Source: Corinectria fuckeliana (taxonomy: Eukaryota > Ascomycota > Sordariomycetes > Hypocreales > Nectriaceae). From it: DNA of 64,000 nt. The DNA lies in contig WPDH01000049.1 of NCBI GenBank assembly GCA_019137255.1, forward strand, positions 1 to 64,000. Reading direction: 5' to 3'. Numbering within the stretch: the stretch's first letter is position 1; each line of letters begins with the position of its first letter. Made by a program: the position numbers and the translations under genes. Shown piece by piece: positions 1-10,979 of this stretch. Below the pieces are notes generated by a model that was not told the origin of the DNA, did not search any database, and saw only the letters and a program-made list of their open reading frames with translations.

Positions 1-2245
1 TATTAATATTAATACTATTATATCTTATAGTAAGTATACTATATATTTATATTATTTACTTAAAATACTAAACTATATAAATCTTTTTATATAAGTATTT
101 TTTACTTATTTTTACTCTTTTTATATTATATAATATATATAAGATTATACTAAGTATAAGCTATTATAGTTATAATATACTAAAAGGATTTTACTAGTAA
201 AAATAAGATATATTATATTTTTTATATAGTAAGCTCTCTTATAATAGTTATACTTAGTTTATTCCTAATAGTACTATATAATATATTTAAAGTAAAAATA
301 CTTAAAGTATTACTTAAGTTAAATCTCTCTTAAATAAAACTTAGTTTAATAAACCTTTATAGTTATAATTATATTTTAGTTATAAAGTTTATTTATATTT
401 ATTAGTTTAGTTAATAATATAACTAGTAACTAGTAAGATTTAACTATATAGTAGCTTTATAATAGTTTTATAATATATATTTTAATACTATTTACTTATT
501 AAATATTTATTATAAAGTTTTTAAGTAAGCTTTTTATATAGCTAGTTAAGACTTTCTTAATAACTATTATAAACTATCTTAAGGCTTAATATATACTTAT
601 ACTAAAAATAATAAGAATTTAAGTATTATTTTTTAAGAGATTTATAATTAGTTTATAAAAAAAGACTATAATATTCTTACTAAAAAGATAATATAAGATT
701 ACTATAAGTAAGAGATAACTTTTTAAGAGAGTATAATTAATAATTATTATAATATCTAATAGTATATAAGATATAATATTAGAAGCTATACTAAATAACC
801 TAATAATAATCTTTTTATTAAGATAAGAAGAGATTATTTTTAATATTAGTACTATTAAGAATAAAAATATCTTCTTATTATAAGTAATTTAAGCTTAAAT
901 TAGAGTCTTAATAGGTATTTTCTAAAAGGTAGTTAATATTACTTTTTTAATAGTAATTATAATTATTTTTATAAGAGATAATAAGATTAAGATCTTACTA
1001 CTTATATATTAGGTATAGCTTATAGTAGTATTAGCTAAGGTTACTACTATTTTCTAAACTAAAAGGAAAATAGCTCTTAAGATAATTACTTTAAGTTTAT
1101 ATTTAGTCTTAATAATAAGATTTTTAAATTAATTATAGGTTATTTTTATACTAAGCTTAGCTTATAATAAGAGTAGGTTTTATAGTGAAAAAATTTTCTT
1201 AAAAGGAGAAAAGAGATAGTTTATAATCTTAATATCCTCTATTTTACTTAGCTTATATATTATATATAATATAGTAATAATATAAGAGTAGAAAAAGAGT
1301 AAAAAAAGTTTATAAAGAAAGTTAGTTAGGTTAAAATAGATTTTAAAAGTATAACTAAGATATAGTAAGAGTAACTATTTAATTTTAGTATAATATTTAT
1401 TATTATTTTAGCTATAAATTAAGCTATTATATAACTTATTTAGACTGTTAAAAGACTAGAAATTTATTTATAAAAAGAGAGTAATTTCTGCTTATATTTA
1501 GATATAAAGCAAACACTTAAGTAGTTAGATTTTATCTAATTATAATATAAAATATATTAATTTAACCCACTTTTTCTCCTTTATCTAATAAGCTATCTAT
1601 TAGCTAGTATAACCTTTTTTAAGACTTTTTAATCACTTAAAACCTTTAAAAGCTTTACTACTTTTTACTTTAAGAAATTTAACTTTCTTATATAAATAGC
1701 TATATTTTACTTAATAGTTATTAAACTCTTATATAATTAAAGCTAGAAAACACCTAAAAAACTAGCAAACTTAAGCTACTAAGAGCTGTTTAATATCTTA
1801 AAAAAGTTTTTAAATACTAAAATAGCCTTAGCTTATTAAGCTAGCCTAACTTAACCTTATTAGCTACCTCTAATAAAACTTTAAACTTTTTACTAGCTAG
1901 AAAAATAATAAATCTAGTTAAAGCTAATCTTTAAGTTAATATAAAGTTTAAAATAAATATCTTATAATAAGTTAAGTAAAAAAAAGCTTACTTAAATAAG
2001 TAAGTATTTAAGTAAAAAGATAATAGTAATAAGTAAAAGTAAAACTAAGTAAGAAACTTATTTAGTTTTAAGTGTTAATAAAAAAAACTTAGCTAAAATA
2101 AGAAAGTCTTTTTTTAATAAGATAAACTTTAAGGTTTCTTAGTATATTTAAAGCCTAACTAAGTAAGAGGTTATAAACTATAAGAGTGTAAATAAATAAA
2201 AATAATAAAAAATAAAAATATCTTAGTATAAATATAAACTGCTTT
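1..2245. other. RIP-degraded AT-rich DNA left of the retroelement
   Basis: By eye this stretch is very rich in A+T, dominated by TpA steps and nearly without CpA, TpG or CpG. That is the signature of repeat-induced point mutation, so it was presumably repetitive DNA. I see no intact reading frame and no recognisable domain. A minus-strand frame between about 1240 and 600 holds fewer stops than chance would give at this composition, which may mark an older element relic, but I could not identify it. It abuts the target-site duplication of the chromovirus at 2246. Confidence 0.75.
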
Positions 2246-2250
2246 AATAG
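2246..2250. repeat. Target-site duplication, left copy
   Basis: AATAG lies directly before the 5' LTR and is repeated directly after the 3' LTR at 10000-10004. Five bases is the usual duplication length for Ty3/gypsy integrases. Confidence 0.75.
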
Positions 2251-2462
2251 TATAAGAAGATAAGCTTATAGCCTAGAGGACTAGCCCTAAAAGAAACTAG
2301 TACTAAGCTAAGTAGAGTATACTAAGAGTATAAGAGCTACTAAGTAGAATTACTTAGTAATCTTAGTAAGCAGTTTATAACTACTTACTAAGTTAAAGTC
2401 TTATAATATATAAATACCTACTTTAAAACTTTCTATCTCACTCTAATTAGCTAACTCTTATA
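2251..2462 (+). repeat. 5' LTR of the chromovirus
   Basis: This 212-bp direct repeat pairs with 9788-9999. It begins TATAAG and ends CTTATA, a 6-bp terminal inverted repeat. It is more A+T-rich than the 3' copy, and the differences seen are C/T or G/A. It is flanked on the left by the AATAG duplication. No tRNA primer-binding site can be read after it, because the following bases are heavily mutated. Confidence 0.9.
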
Positions 2463-4321
2463 ATTTTTTAACTTTTTTTACTTACCTAAGTAATTAGTAT
2501 AAATAAAAAGATAATAATAAACCTCTAATAAACCCTAGCTTAAATAAGTTATATATTAACACTAGGTTATATTATAAGTAGTATATACTAAGTGATAAAA
2601 CCACTATAAATAAAATAAATTATACTAGAAATAATTAAGTTAGTAAAACTAGTATATAAACTAGAGCTAAAAGATATTAAGAAGAAGAGTTAAAAAACCT
2701 AATATAAGAGGTCTAAAAGTAACTATAACCTATTAGTAAAGTTACTACCTAGGTTATATAAGCGGATTCTTAGTAATTAACTAGTAATATAAGAGTAGTA
2801 AACCCTAATATTAATATATAGCTTAGATATATAAGATTTCTTAAAGATCTTAGCTAAATAGTAAGTAGTATAAATAGAGCTAATATGCTAACTAGTCTAA
2901 TACCTTATAAGTAACCTTAAGCGGAATTAGAAAAAACTCTCTACTTATAACTATATAGTACTACTTAAGAATACTATAAAGGTAAAGGTTAATAACTAGA
3001 TTTATACTATAGAGTTAGAAAATAGCTTTTAACCTAACTGTACTAATATATAAAAAATTAAATAGTTTATAACTAAGCTTTATATAGCTAAATAGACTAA
3101 ATAGTATAACTATAAGAGAAATCTTACTAACTTAACCTAGTAGAACTATTTTAACTTTATTTATAAGAGATATATTAATATAAGCTTATAAGAGAGGTAA
3201 CTATAAGACAAATTAATAGAGATCTAATAGTGTAATAACTAGTTGCTAATAGACTATTTTAACTTATAGACTATCTTATATACTTTTATAGGCATCTTAG
3301 ACCTTAAAAACTAGGTAGACTTAGCTTACTAATATTATTATAAGCTTAAAAACTAGCTGAAAAGAGAAATAAACTGTTAAAAGGTTAATTTTTTATAAGT
3401 ATAAGATATAGCTAATAAGATAAAAAGGCTATAGTTATATATCTAATATAACTATAAGTTATAAAGTAAAAGGCGAAAATATAAACTTAGTAACTATACC
3501 TAAGAGAGGTTTAAAAAGACTACTAATATAAGATAAGCTAAAAGCTAGAACTCTAAAGAAATATAAAATAATATAAGAAATTATATATACTTTTAACTAT
3601 TTAGAAACCTACCTCTAGCTAACCTACTAGTAGACCACTTTATATATAGTAAAAGATTAACTAACTAACTAAGAGTATAATATTATAATTATAATAAGAC
3701 TAGGTATTTAGTATAAGATTATTAGGCAGCTAGAAAAAACTTTAGTATTAACACTAACTAAATGCTAAGCTTACCTTTAGTAAAAGTATAATTTATAAGT
3801 ATATAAGTAGAAGAGCTAAACTCTTTAGGAAATAAGTAAGCGCTAAAAATACTATTAAAACCTTAGTGCTAATACTAAAAATAATACTAATTAGATATAT
3901 TATTTAAGAAAGAGTAATTACTTTATAAGCGTATACTAAAAAAGTGGTTTATATAGATATAAATATTTACACCTAAGTTAATCTTATTAGTATAAGACTA
4001 ATTAAGAGGTTAAGCCTTAAGGTAACTAAAGATTAGAAGGTACTAAGCCTATCTAGTTTTAATAAAGTAACTATACTTACTAGGTAAGTCTACTAGTTAA
4101 TATTCTTTCTGATTAACTCTTAAGAATACTTATAGAAGGTTAGACAACTATTTATAGAGGTATAACACCTTAAAGGGGCTAATAACCTACTTTTATCCTT
4201 AGATTCTATAAGAAAGAAAGAAATTCTTATTAACACTTATATATACTTATAAAGCTATAAGCTTATTACTCTTATAGATATTATAACCTTTATAAAAAAG
4301 CTAGTAGGAGGGGAAAAACCT

Positions 4322-7300
4322 GCTTATATTATATATATATATAGTATATTATTACTAAATAAGCAGCTAATAGCTGTTTTAGATAAAAAAGTAAATATAA
4401 AGTTAAAAATCTTACTATTAGAACTTAGAGAGTTTAGAAGAGTATTTAGTAAATTTATAGTAAAAGAGATTCTAATCTTAGAAGGTGTAAAGTATATAAT
4501 TAAACTAAAAGAAGGTAAGATACTACCTTATAGACTTTTATACTCTTATAATAAGAAGTAGCAAAAGGTCCTCTATAAGTATATCACTAAGAATATTATA
4601 AGTAAGCATATTAGCCTCTTAGTTAGTAAGGCTAAGTCTTTAGTTTTATTTATACTAAAAAAGAACAAAACCTTATAGCTTTATATAAATTATTAAGGTC
4701 TAAATAAGATTACTATTAAAAACTATTACTTACTGCTCTTAATTAGAGACTTACTAAACTATCTTATAAGTATATAATAAATCTTAAAAATTAATTTATA
4801 AGATATATACTATTAGATTTAGATTAAGCTAAAGAATTACTAGAAGACTACTTTTAGAACTTACTATAAGTACTTTAAGTATAATATTATACTGTTTAGG
4901 CTAATAAACACACTTATAATATTTTAAGCGTATATTTACTAAGTGCTAGCTAGTATACTAAACACAGTTTATATTATATATTTAGATAATATTCTAATTT
5001 ACTTAATAACTTAAGATTAATATATAAAGGATATATAAAAGGTGCTAAAAAGATTATAAAGCTTTTAGCTATATATAAAGCTGTTAAAATACACCTTTTA
5101 CTAGTAAGAAGTTAAGTTTCTAAGCTATATAGTAACCTAAGAAGGTATTAAAATAGAGCTAAGTAAGGTCTATATAGTTAATAAGTAGCTAACCCTACTA
5201 AGCTTTAAAAATATATAAGTGTTCTTAAGGTTTTATAATTTCTACTAAAAGTTTATTTATAAATACTTAAAGATTATAAGACCTCTTATAGTAATACTAA
5301 AAGGTAGTTAAAATAAGTGTAAAACTAGAGAGTTTACTTAGATAAATAAAAAGAAAGTAGTATTTTAAAAGTTAAAAAAGATATTCTACTTAGTGACTAT
5401 TCTCTAATATTAGAACCTAAAATATAAGTTAAGAGTTAAAATAAATATATTTAGTATAGCTATATTAAGTATTTTTTTTTAACTGTTTAAAAATTAATAG
5501 CACCTAGTAGTATACTAGTCTAAGAAACTCTTAGAGGAGGAGTAATACTAGGCTACTAGCTAGTAAAAGCTATTAGTTATTATTAAGAGCTTAGAATACT
5601 AAAGCTATTATCTTTTAAGACTTAAGAATAAGTTTATACTATTAATAGACTATATAGCTCTTATAAGTATTATAAAAGTATTAGTAAGAGACCTTTAAGA
5701 AAGACTTGCTAAATAAGTATATAAATTAGTACCTTTTAACTTTAATATTAAGTACTAGCTAAGTAAGATAAACCTAGTAGATAGCCTATTATAAAAGCTA
5801 AATTATATAGTAAGAGAGATCTTATATATAAATATGCTTTTAACTTTAGTAGTAAAACTTAAGTTAGTAGGAAAGTTACTAAAAGACCTTTACTAAGTAA
5901 TTATATAAGTCCCTAAGAGTATAAAAAATAAGATAGTTAATATATTTATTTAAGCTATATAAGCTAGTCTTAAAAATAAGCCTGTTACTATTCTAGCTGT
6001 TATTACTAGGGCTAAGTAAGCTAGAGGTAAACTACTTAAAGACTTAGTAACTAGATAGTAATTACTAGCTAAGCTGAGTTTATAAGAGATACTTTTAGTA
6101 ACTATAATAGTTATCTTAGACTAATATATTTCCCGCCTAGTTATAAAAAGGCTTATAAAAAGAGAGATAGCCTTTCTTAATTAGCTCTTAAGTAAGCTAA
6201 AAAAGCTAGTATAAGAATTATAAGAGAGAGATTAATTTTACTAATAGTAGTTAGCAAAAGTTTATAATACTATAAGAGGAGCTTACTACTATAATAAGTA
6301 AGAAATACTATTTTTTAAAGAAAGACTAGTTATCTTAGAAGAATATATAATAAGAAGGGAAATCCTCTACTAATACTATAATAACTCTTACTTAGAATAT
6401 ATAAGAGTAGTAAAAACCTTAAATCTTATTATATATAAATTCTATTAGAACTAAATCTTAAATAATATAAAAGACTATACCTTAAGATACTAATATTACT
6501 AGAGTGCTTACACACTAAGATATAAGCCTTATAAAGAGTTATAATCTTTACTAATACCTACTTACTCTTTTTAAGAAATTAGTATTAACTTTATTATAAG
6601 ACTACTAAAGAGCGCTTAAGCTAATAGTAAGAAATATAATACTATACTAGTAATTATATACTATATAATAAAGTATATACTTTTTATTCCTATAAAGAAA
6701 ATACTTAATATAGTAGAAATAGTATAGCTTTTATATAAATATATTAAGTGTAAATATAGTTTACCTAAAGAGATTATTAGTAATAAAAATAAGCTGTTTA
6801 TAAGTAAGTTTTAAAAAGACCTAATAAAAGAATAGGTAACCTATTAGTAGCTATCTACTATATACTATCTATAGATAGATAGATAAACAGAGAGAACTAA
6901 CTAAGCTATTAGGAAATACCTTTAAGTATATACTAATAACACCTTATACTAATAAGCAGCCTAGCTCTTAGAAGTAGTCTTTACCTATAATAATAGTACT
7001 TACTATACTATTAGGGTTTTTCTTATATAAGCTCTTTATAAATACTACCTAAGAGTTATAAAATATACCTTAAAACACCTTAAGTTAAATATATAAAAAG
7101 TGTAAGAGTATATTAAGATACTTTACTAAGTATATATTAAGATAGAAAAATAATAGTAGAAAGTTATAAAAAGATAGGCTAAATACTATAATAAGTAATA
7201 TAACCTATAAGAATATAAGGTTAAGTAAACTATTAGGCTATTAATAAGAAACTTCTAATTTAAATATAAGAAGCTAGTACTAAAATTTATTAAGATAGTA

Positions 7301-7625
7301 ATAACAGAAAGAATTAGCAAATAAGCATACTAAGTATACCTTTTAAAATAATACTAGTAAATATATAATATTTTTCTAGTTAAACTCTTAGAACTATAGT
7401 TTAAAAAGTGCTAACTAGGCGTAAAAAAACTACTAAAACTACCTAAACTAAAAGAAGAGGATAATAAGTAAAAGGTTAAAAAAGTAGTTAACTATAAGAA
7501 AGATATAAGATAAATATTCTACTAAGTTAAATAGGTAGAGTAGCTAGTAGAATATAACACTTAGAAGCTAGTAGCTTACTTAGAGAATATAATAAAGTTA
7601 GTATAATAGTATTATAAGTAGAGAA
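4322..7625 (+). pseudogene. Decayed pol polyprotein with C-terminal chromodomain
   Basis: One reading frame can be followed for about 3.3 kb with no shift. In order it shows a reverse transcriptase finger region near 4487, a GLNKITIKN motif near 4700, and a catalytic box at 4979-4990 reading YLDN where the family has YLDD. It continues with an RNase H region containing a KLL-[AV]I motif near 5570, then an integrase core with D, N and TER-N motifs and a YNNS motif at 6986-6997. A chromodomain with Y-x-VK-x-V and NT-x-K-L spacing lies at about 7475-7625. The frame is broken by many TAA and TAG codons at positions expected to hold Gln or Trp. The change of the second catalytic Asp to Asn is itself a G-to-A transition. 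The family is the Ty3/gypsy chromoviruses, whose chromodomain guides integration to heterochromatin. The product is non-functional. Confidence 0.85.
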
Positions 7626-7859
7626 AGTAAATATATAAGAAATAAGATAATAAATAGATAAACTATAATACTAAAAGTATAATAAGAATATAAATTACTA
7701 GTAATACCTAAGTAGCTAAATACTACTAGAAGAATAAACTGTTAAGTGCTATTAAGGTTACTACTAATTAAAAAAACAAATAGCTGCTAACTTAATACCT
7801 AAAGCTAAAAGAGTCTTATAAAGAATATAAACTATAATAAAAATCACTTCTAAGACTTT

Positions 7860-9420
7860 TTTACTAAGATGTTATAAGAAGCAGAAGGTAAGAATATAAT
7901 ATTAGAAATACTTAACTTACTAGACTTTAAAGAATAAGTCTTTAGAGGTGTATACTTAGCCTGTTTAAGAGGGTAAGTAGAGGGTAAGAGTAACTTACTA
8001 CTAGAATTAATAACTTAGGTAGGCATCTTAGGGATCTTAGTCTTATAAGTATGCTTATAGGCGGTAAAAGCTAGAGCAGAAGAGGGGTTAGTAATATTTA
8101 GGCAACTAGCAGAATAATAAGAAGTTATTAAAGCTTAGGTAATAAAGAAAGAGATAGCTAATAGGTCTAACCTTAAAGAAGGGGCTTAAGTGTTAAAGTC
8201 CAGCTTAAAAGCTAGGTTGTTAAGAAGCTAAAAGCTCTCTAGGTTATCTAAGATCTAAATACTATTAGGAGACTAAATAATAGGAGATAAGAGAGCTAAG
8301 AGAGAGGTAGTATAAGTGTGAGTAACAGGTAAAGTAATAATAAGCTTAGTAGAAGTCTTATTAAGATTAGAGATAAAAATAAAAGCAGGGTGTAAGCAAG
8401 TAATAAGTAAGGTAGTAGTAAATAAAATAAAAGACTTAATATTAGAACTACTAAACTTAGACCTAATATTATAAGAAGAGCTATTAATAGCCCTATAGTA
8501 AAAAGGTTCTTAGTTTAAAAAGCTAACTTAGTATATTAAGGCCTAAACACTATAGTTATAAGCCTTAATAATAGTAGAGATAATAGCATACTTAATAGAT
8601 ATAAGAAAAGCTTAGAGTGTTTTCTCTTTAATATTAGTAATAAGAGTGATAGATATATAAAGCAGTTAAAAAACTACTATATAAATAGTAAGAGTAGTAC
8701 TATTATTATAAAGATAAAAAGGCTAGGCAGCCTTAATATAATAATCTAACTTAGTTAGAGAAATATCCTTTAAGAGGCTAGCATCCTAGTAGAACCTTAG
8801 GGTGTTAATAGCAGTCTAAGCCTTAATTAACTAGAATAAGAAACTAAGCACCTTCTTAGTTAACTAGCTAGACTTCTTAGCACTAGTGCTAGTAATACTA
8901 GACAGGCTATTAGTAAGAGTTTAAAAAGCAGATATAGTCTTATTAGTAACACGCTAAATATACTAGTATAATATGCTAAATAGAGGCTTATAAAGAGTCA
9001 CTTAGCAACTAGAGGAACACTCCTTAGGGTTATTATAAAAGTAATATATAGTTAACTTATTCTAAAAGACTATTATAATACTATAAAGCTCTAAAAGAAT
9101 CTTAAAAGATATTAATAATATATAAAAAGTAGTAAAAACTTAATAAACTTATAGTAGTATACTTCTACTTAGATTACTTATAATAAATATAATAGGCTTT
9201 AAGAGAACTATAAACATATAGTAGACTAAACTAGTTAGCTTTCTATATTAGATAAAAGAAGTAAGAGATATCCCTAATAAACATCTAGTTAAAAAGAGCA
9301 TCTTTATTAAACTAATAGAGAATATCCCTTATGTAAATAAGAGATATCTAGGTGATAAATTAGTAATAGTAAGATAAGCAGACTAATAATAATACTTTAA
9401 ACAGTTTAAGTATTATAAGT
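7860..9420 (-). pseudogene. Antisense reading-frame relic inside the retroelement
   Basis: Read on the minus strand, this stretch gives a protein-like sequence of roughly 500 codons between the chromodomain and the 3' LTR. From about 9420 to 9060 the coding look is in one frame, with Phe/Tyr/Ile-rich text and the motif DALFN followed by MFIRDIS. From about 9050 to 7860 it continues in a second frame with few interruptions, including a Cys-containing NNPKECSSSC motif and long Ser/Thr/Leu-rich runs. Stops are TAA or TAG, consistent with RIP of CAA, CAG or TGG. The frame switch near 9050-9120 could be a former intron or an indel. I do not recognise the family. It could be an accessory antisense gene of the element, a captured host gene, or the relic of a nested element. 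Confidence 0.5.
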
Positions 9421-9772
9421 AATAAAAGAAAGCAGTAGAGTAAACTAACTTATAGAGGTTTAAAAAGAGAGAACTAAATAATAAAGGATATTATAAAGAA
9501 GTTAGTATAAGTAAGAGAAAAAAAAAGAAAATAAATAAGTATACTAGCACAGTTTATAGCTTAACAGCTGCTAACAGACTGCTAACTAATAGGCCTACTA
9601 TTAATATAAAGCCTTATAACTAATAGCTATATAATAACTATAAAGTAGGTGCTAACTAACTGCTATATTACTATAACAACTAAGGTCCTAAGTGATAATA
9701 GCATAGTAATAATAAAATAATATTAATTATAATAACTAAAAACAAACTTATATATTTAGAGACTAGATAGCT

Positions 9773-9783
9773 AGAGGAGAGGG
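9773..9783 (+). promoter_or_regulatory. Polypurine tract (plus-strand primer)
   Basis: The purine run AGAGGAGAGGG lies four bases before the 3' LTR. This is where the RNase H-resistant primer for plus-strand synthesis sits in LTR retroelements. It stands out because its surroundings are AT-rich, and it confirms the plus-strand orientation of the element. Confidence 0.7.
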
Positions 9784-9787
9784 CAAT

Positions 9788-9999
9788 TATAAGAAGATAG
9801 GCTTACAGCCTAAAGGACTAGCCCTAAGAGGAACTAATACTAGGCTGGGTAAGATATACTAAGAGTATAAGAGCTACTAAGTAGGATTACTTAGTAATCT
9901 TAGCAAGCAGTCTATAACTACTTGCTAAGTTAAAGTCTTATAATATATAGATACTTACCTTAGAACTTTCTATCTCACCCTAATTAGCTAACCCTTATA
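9788..9999 (+). repeat. 3' LTR of the chromovirus
   Basis: This 212-bp partner of the 5' LTR has the same TATAAG and CTTATA ends. It retains more G and C than the 5' copy, so the two LTRs were mutated unequally. AATAG follows immediately at 10000-10004. Confidence 0.9.
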
Positions 10000-10004
10000 A
10001 ATAG
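10000..10004. repeat. Target-site duplication, right copy
   Basis: AATAG lies directly after the 3' LTR and matches 2246-2250. Because both copies survive, the element is a single insertion that has not recombined between its LTRs. Confidence 0.75.
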
Positions 10005-10205
10005 TAAGCTAAAAAGCTTATAAAAGAAAAGATATTATTCTTATATTTATATTATAAAAAGGTTTAGATTTTTTTCTTCTTCTTAGCTATAAAAGGTAAA
10101 TTTCCCTTTTATCTTAGGAAAGTATATTATACCTTTCTAACAAAGTTTTCAGCTGCTGCCTGCTAGCAGCCAGCTGTTAAAACATAAGATGTCGCTTTCT
10201 GCCAG

Positions 10206-10352
10206 GTGTTAGCAACTGCTGGTAGTAGACTAGCAGATAAAATTAATAACATAAATTAACATATGCCTAGCAGTTAGTGCAGGTGTGGGCAACTATTAGT
10301 AGACAGGCGGATAAAATTAATAATATGAATTAGCATGTGTCTAACAATTGGT
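10206..10352. repeat. Imperfect 70-75 bp tandem duplication
   Basis: Two units, 10,206-10,279 and 10,283-10,352, share the core GATAAAATTAATAA and flanking CAACT and AGTAGAC blocks. Most differences are transitions. It sits just right of the retroelement, where RIP may have leaked into flanking DNA. Confidence 0.7.
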
Positions 10353-10675
10353 GTTTAAGGGCGGGGGGGATTAAAGTTGTCCAGCCAGTATTAAAGGCGG
10401 CTGTGTTAACACGCCTGTCACGAAGATAGTCAAAAATGCTGTTAATAGTAGTCGTGTCTGAGTGTCGCAAATATGTCTAGTGTAGTCTCCAAATTATCGT
10501 GTGTAATATCGAATTTTAGGTTGCTAGCAGAAACCAGTGATTCAGTGTGTTCTCCGACTTTCTGTATGGTCATCTGAGATGTCCAAAGTCGCGCGAAGGG
10601 AATTGATTTATCGGGGTGTCTCGAGGTCGGTAGTGGTGATTTCTTTAAAACTCTAGAGCAGTGTTCGTTTGTCCA

Positions 10676-10767
10676 GGCGTCCTCAGCAATATCATTTCAG
10701 TAGGCGTCCTAAATTTCCGGCCTCTGTTTTTGAAGGACGTCTTAGATTCCGGACCTCGGTTTTCAAA
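10676..10767. repeat. Short imperfect tandem repeat, about 33 bp period
   Basis: Units beginning GGCGTCCTAAATTTCCGG (10,703) and GGACGTCTTAGATTCCGG (10,735) are clear. A weaker copy starts at 10,676. The differences are again mainly transitions. Confidence 0.6.
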
Positions 10768-10979
10768 AAGATGTCCACTCCCAGTCCCGCAGTCCTAGGG
10801 TGTTCCTCAACTAGTCGTCAAAGTCCTTGCTCCAGTCCCGCGGAAGCGCAGGCGGTAGAGACGTCACATCCCTGACTGTTGCGAGCCGCCGAGGCTCAGT
10901 TGTCCTTCACGTCATCGAGCCCGTCCCAGGTTTGAAGCCCGCAAGCAGCATGGCGATGGTTGTTTGAGCATTTTGATAG

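Larger units (their letters stand above)
2251..9999 (+). mobile_element. Complete RIP-inactivated Ty3/gypsy chromovirus
   Basis: This is an LTR retrotransposon about 7.75 kb long. Two 212-bp LTRs (2251-2462 and 9788-9999) match along their length, and their roughly twenty differences all look like transitions. The five bases AATAG occur just outside both ends (2246-2250 and 10000-10004), as expected for a target-site duplication. The termini read TATAAG and CTTATA, which is what canonical TG...CA ends become after RIP. A polypurine tract precedes the 3' LTR. The interior holds reverse transcriptase, RNase H, integrase and chromodomain relics on the plus strand. Stops are mostly TAA or TAG where Gln or Trp would be expected, so the element is dead through RIP and not through deletion. 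The 2463-4300 part should contain gag and protease but is too decayed to read with confidence. Confidence 0.9.
10005..10979. other. Isochore boundary, no gene seen
   Basis: Composition changes from AT-rich to normal between about 10,140 and 10,400. The stretch contains two short imperfect tandem repeats, listed separately. A 68-codon frame at 10,669-10,875 lies inside one of them and has no protein-like features. The end of the stretch serves as the 5' flank of the HET-domain gene. Confidence 0.6.
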
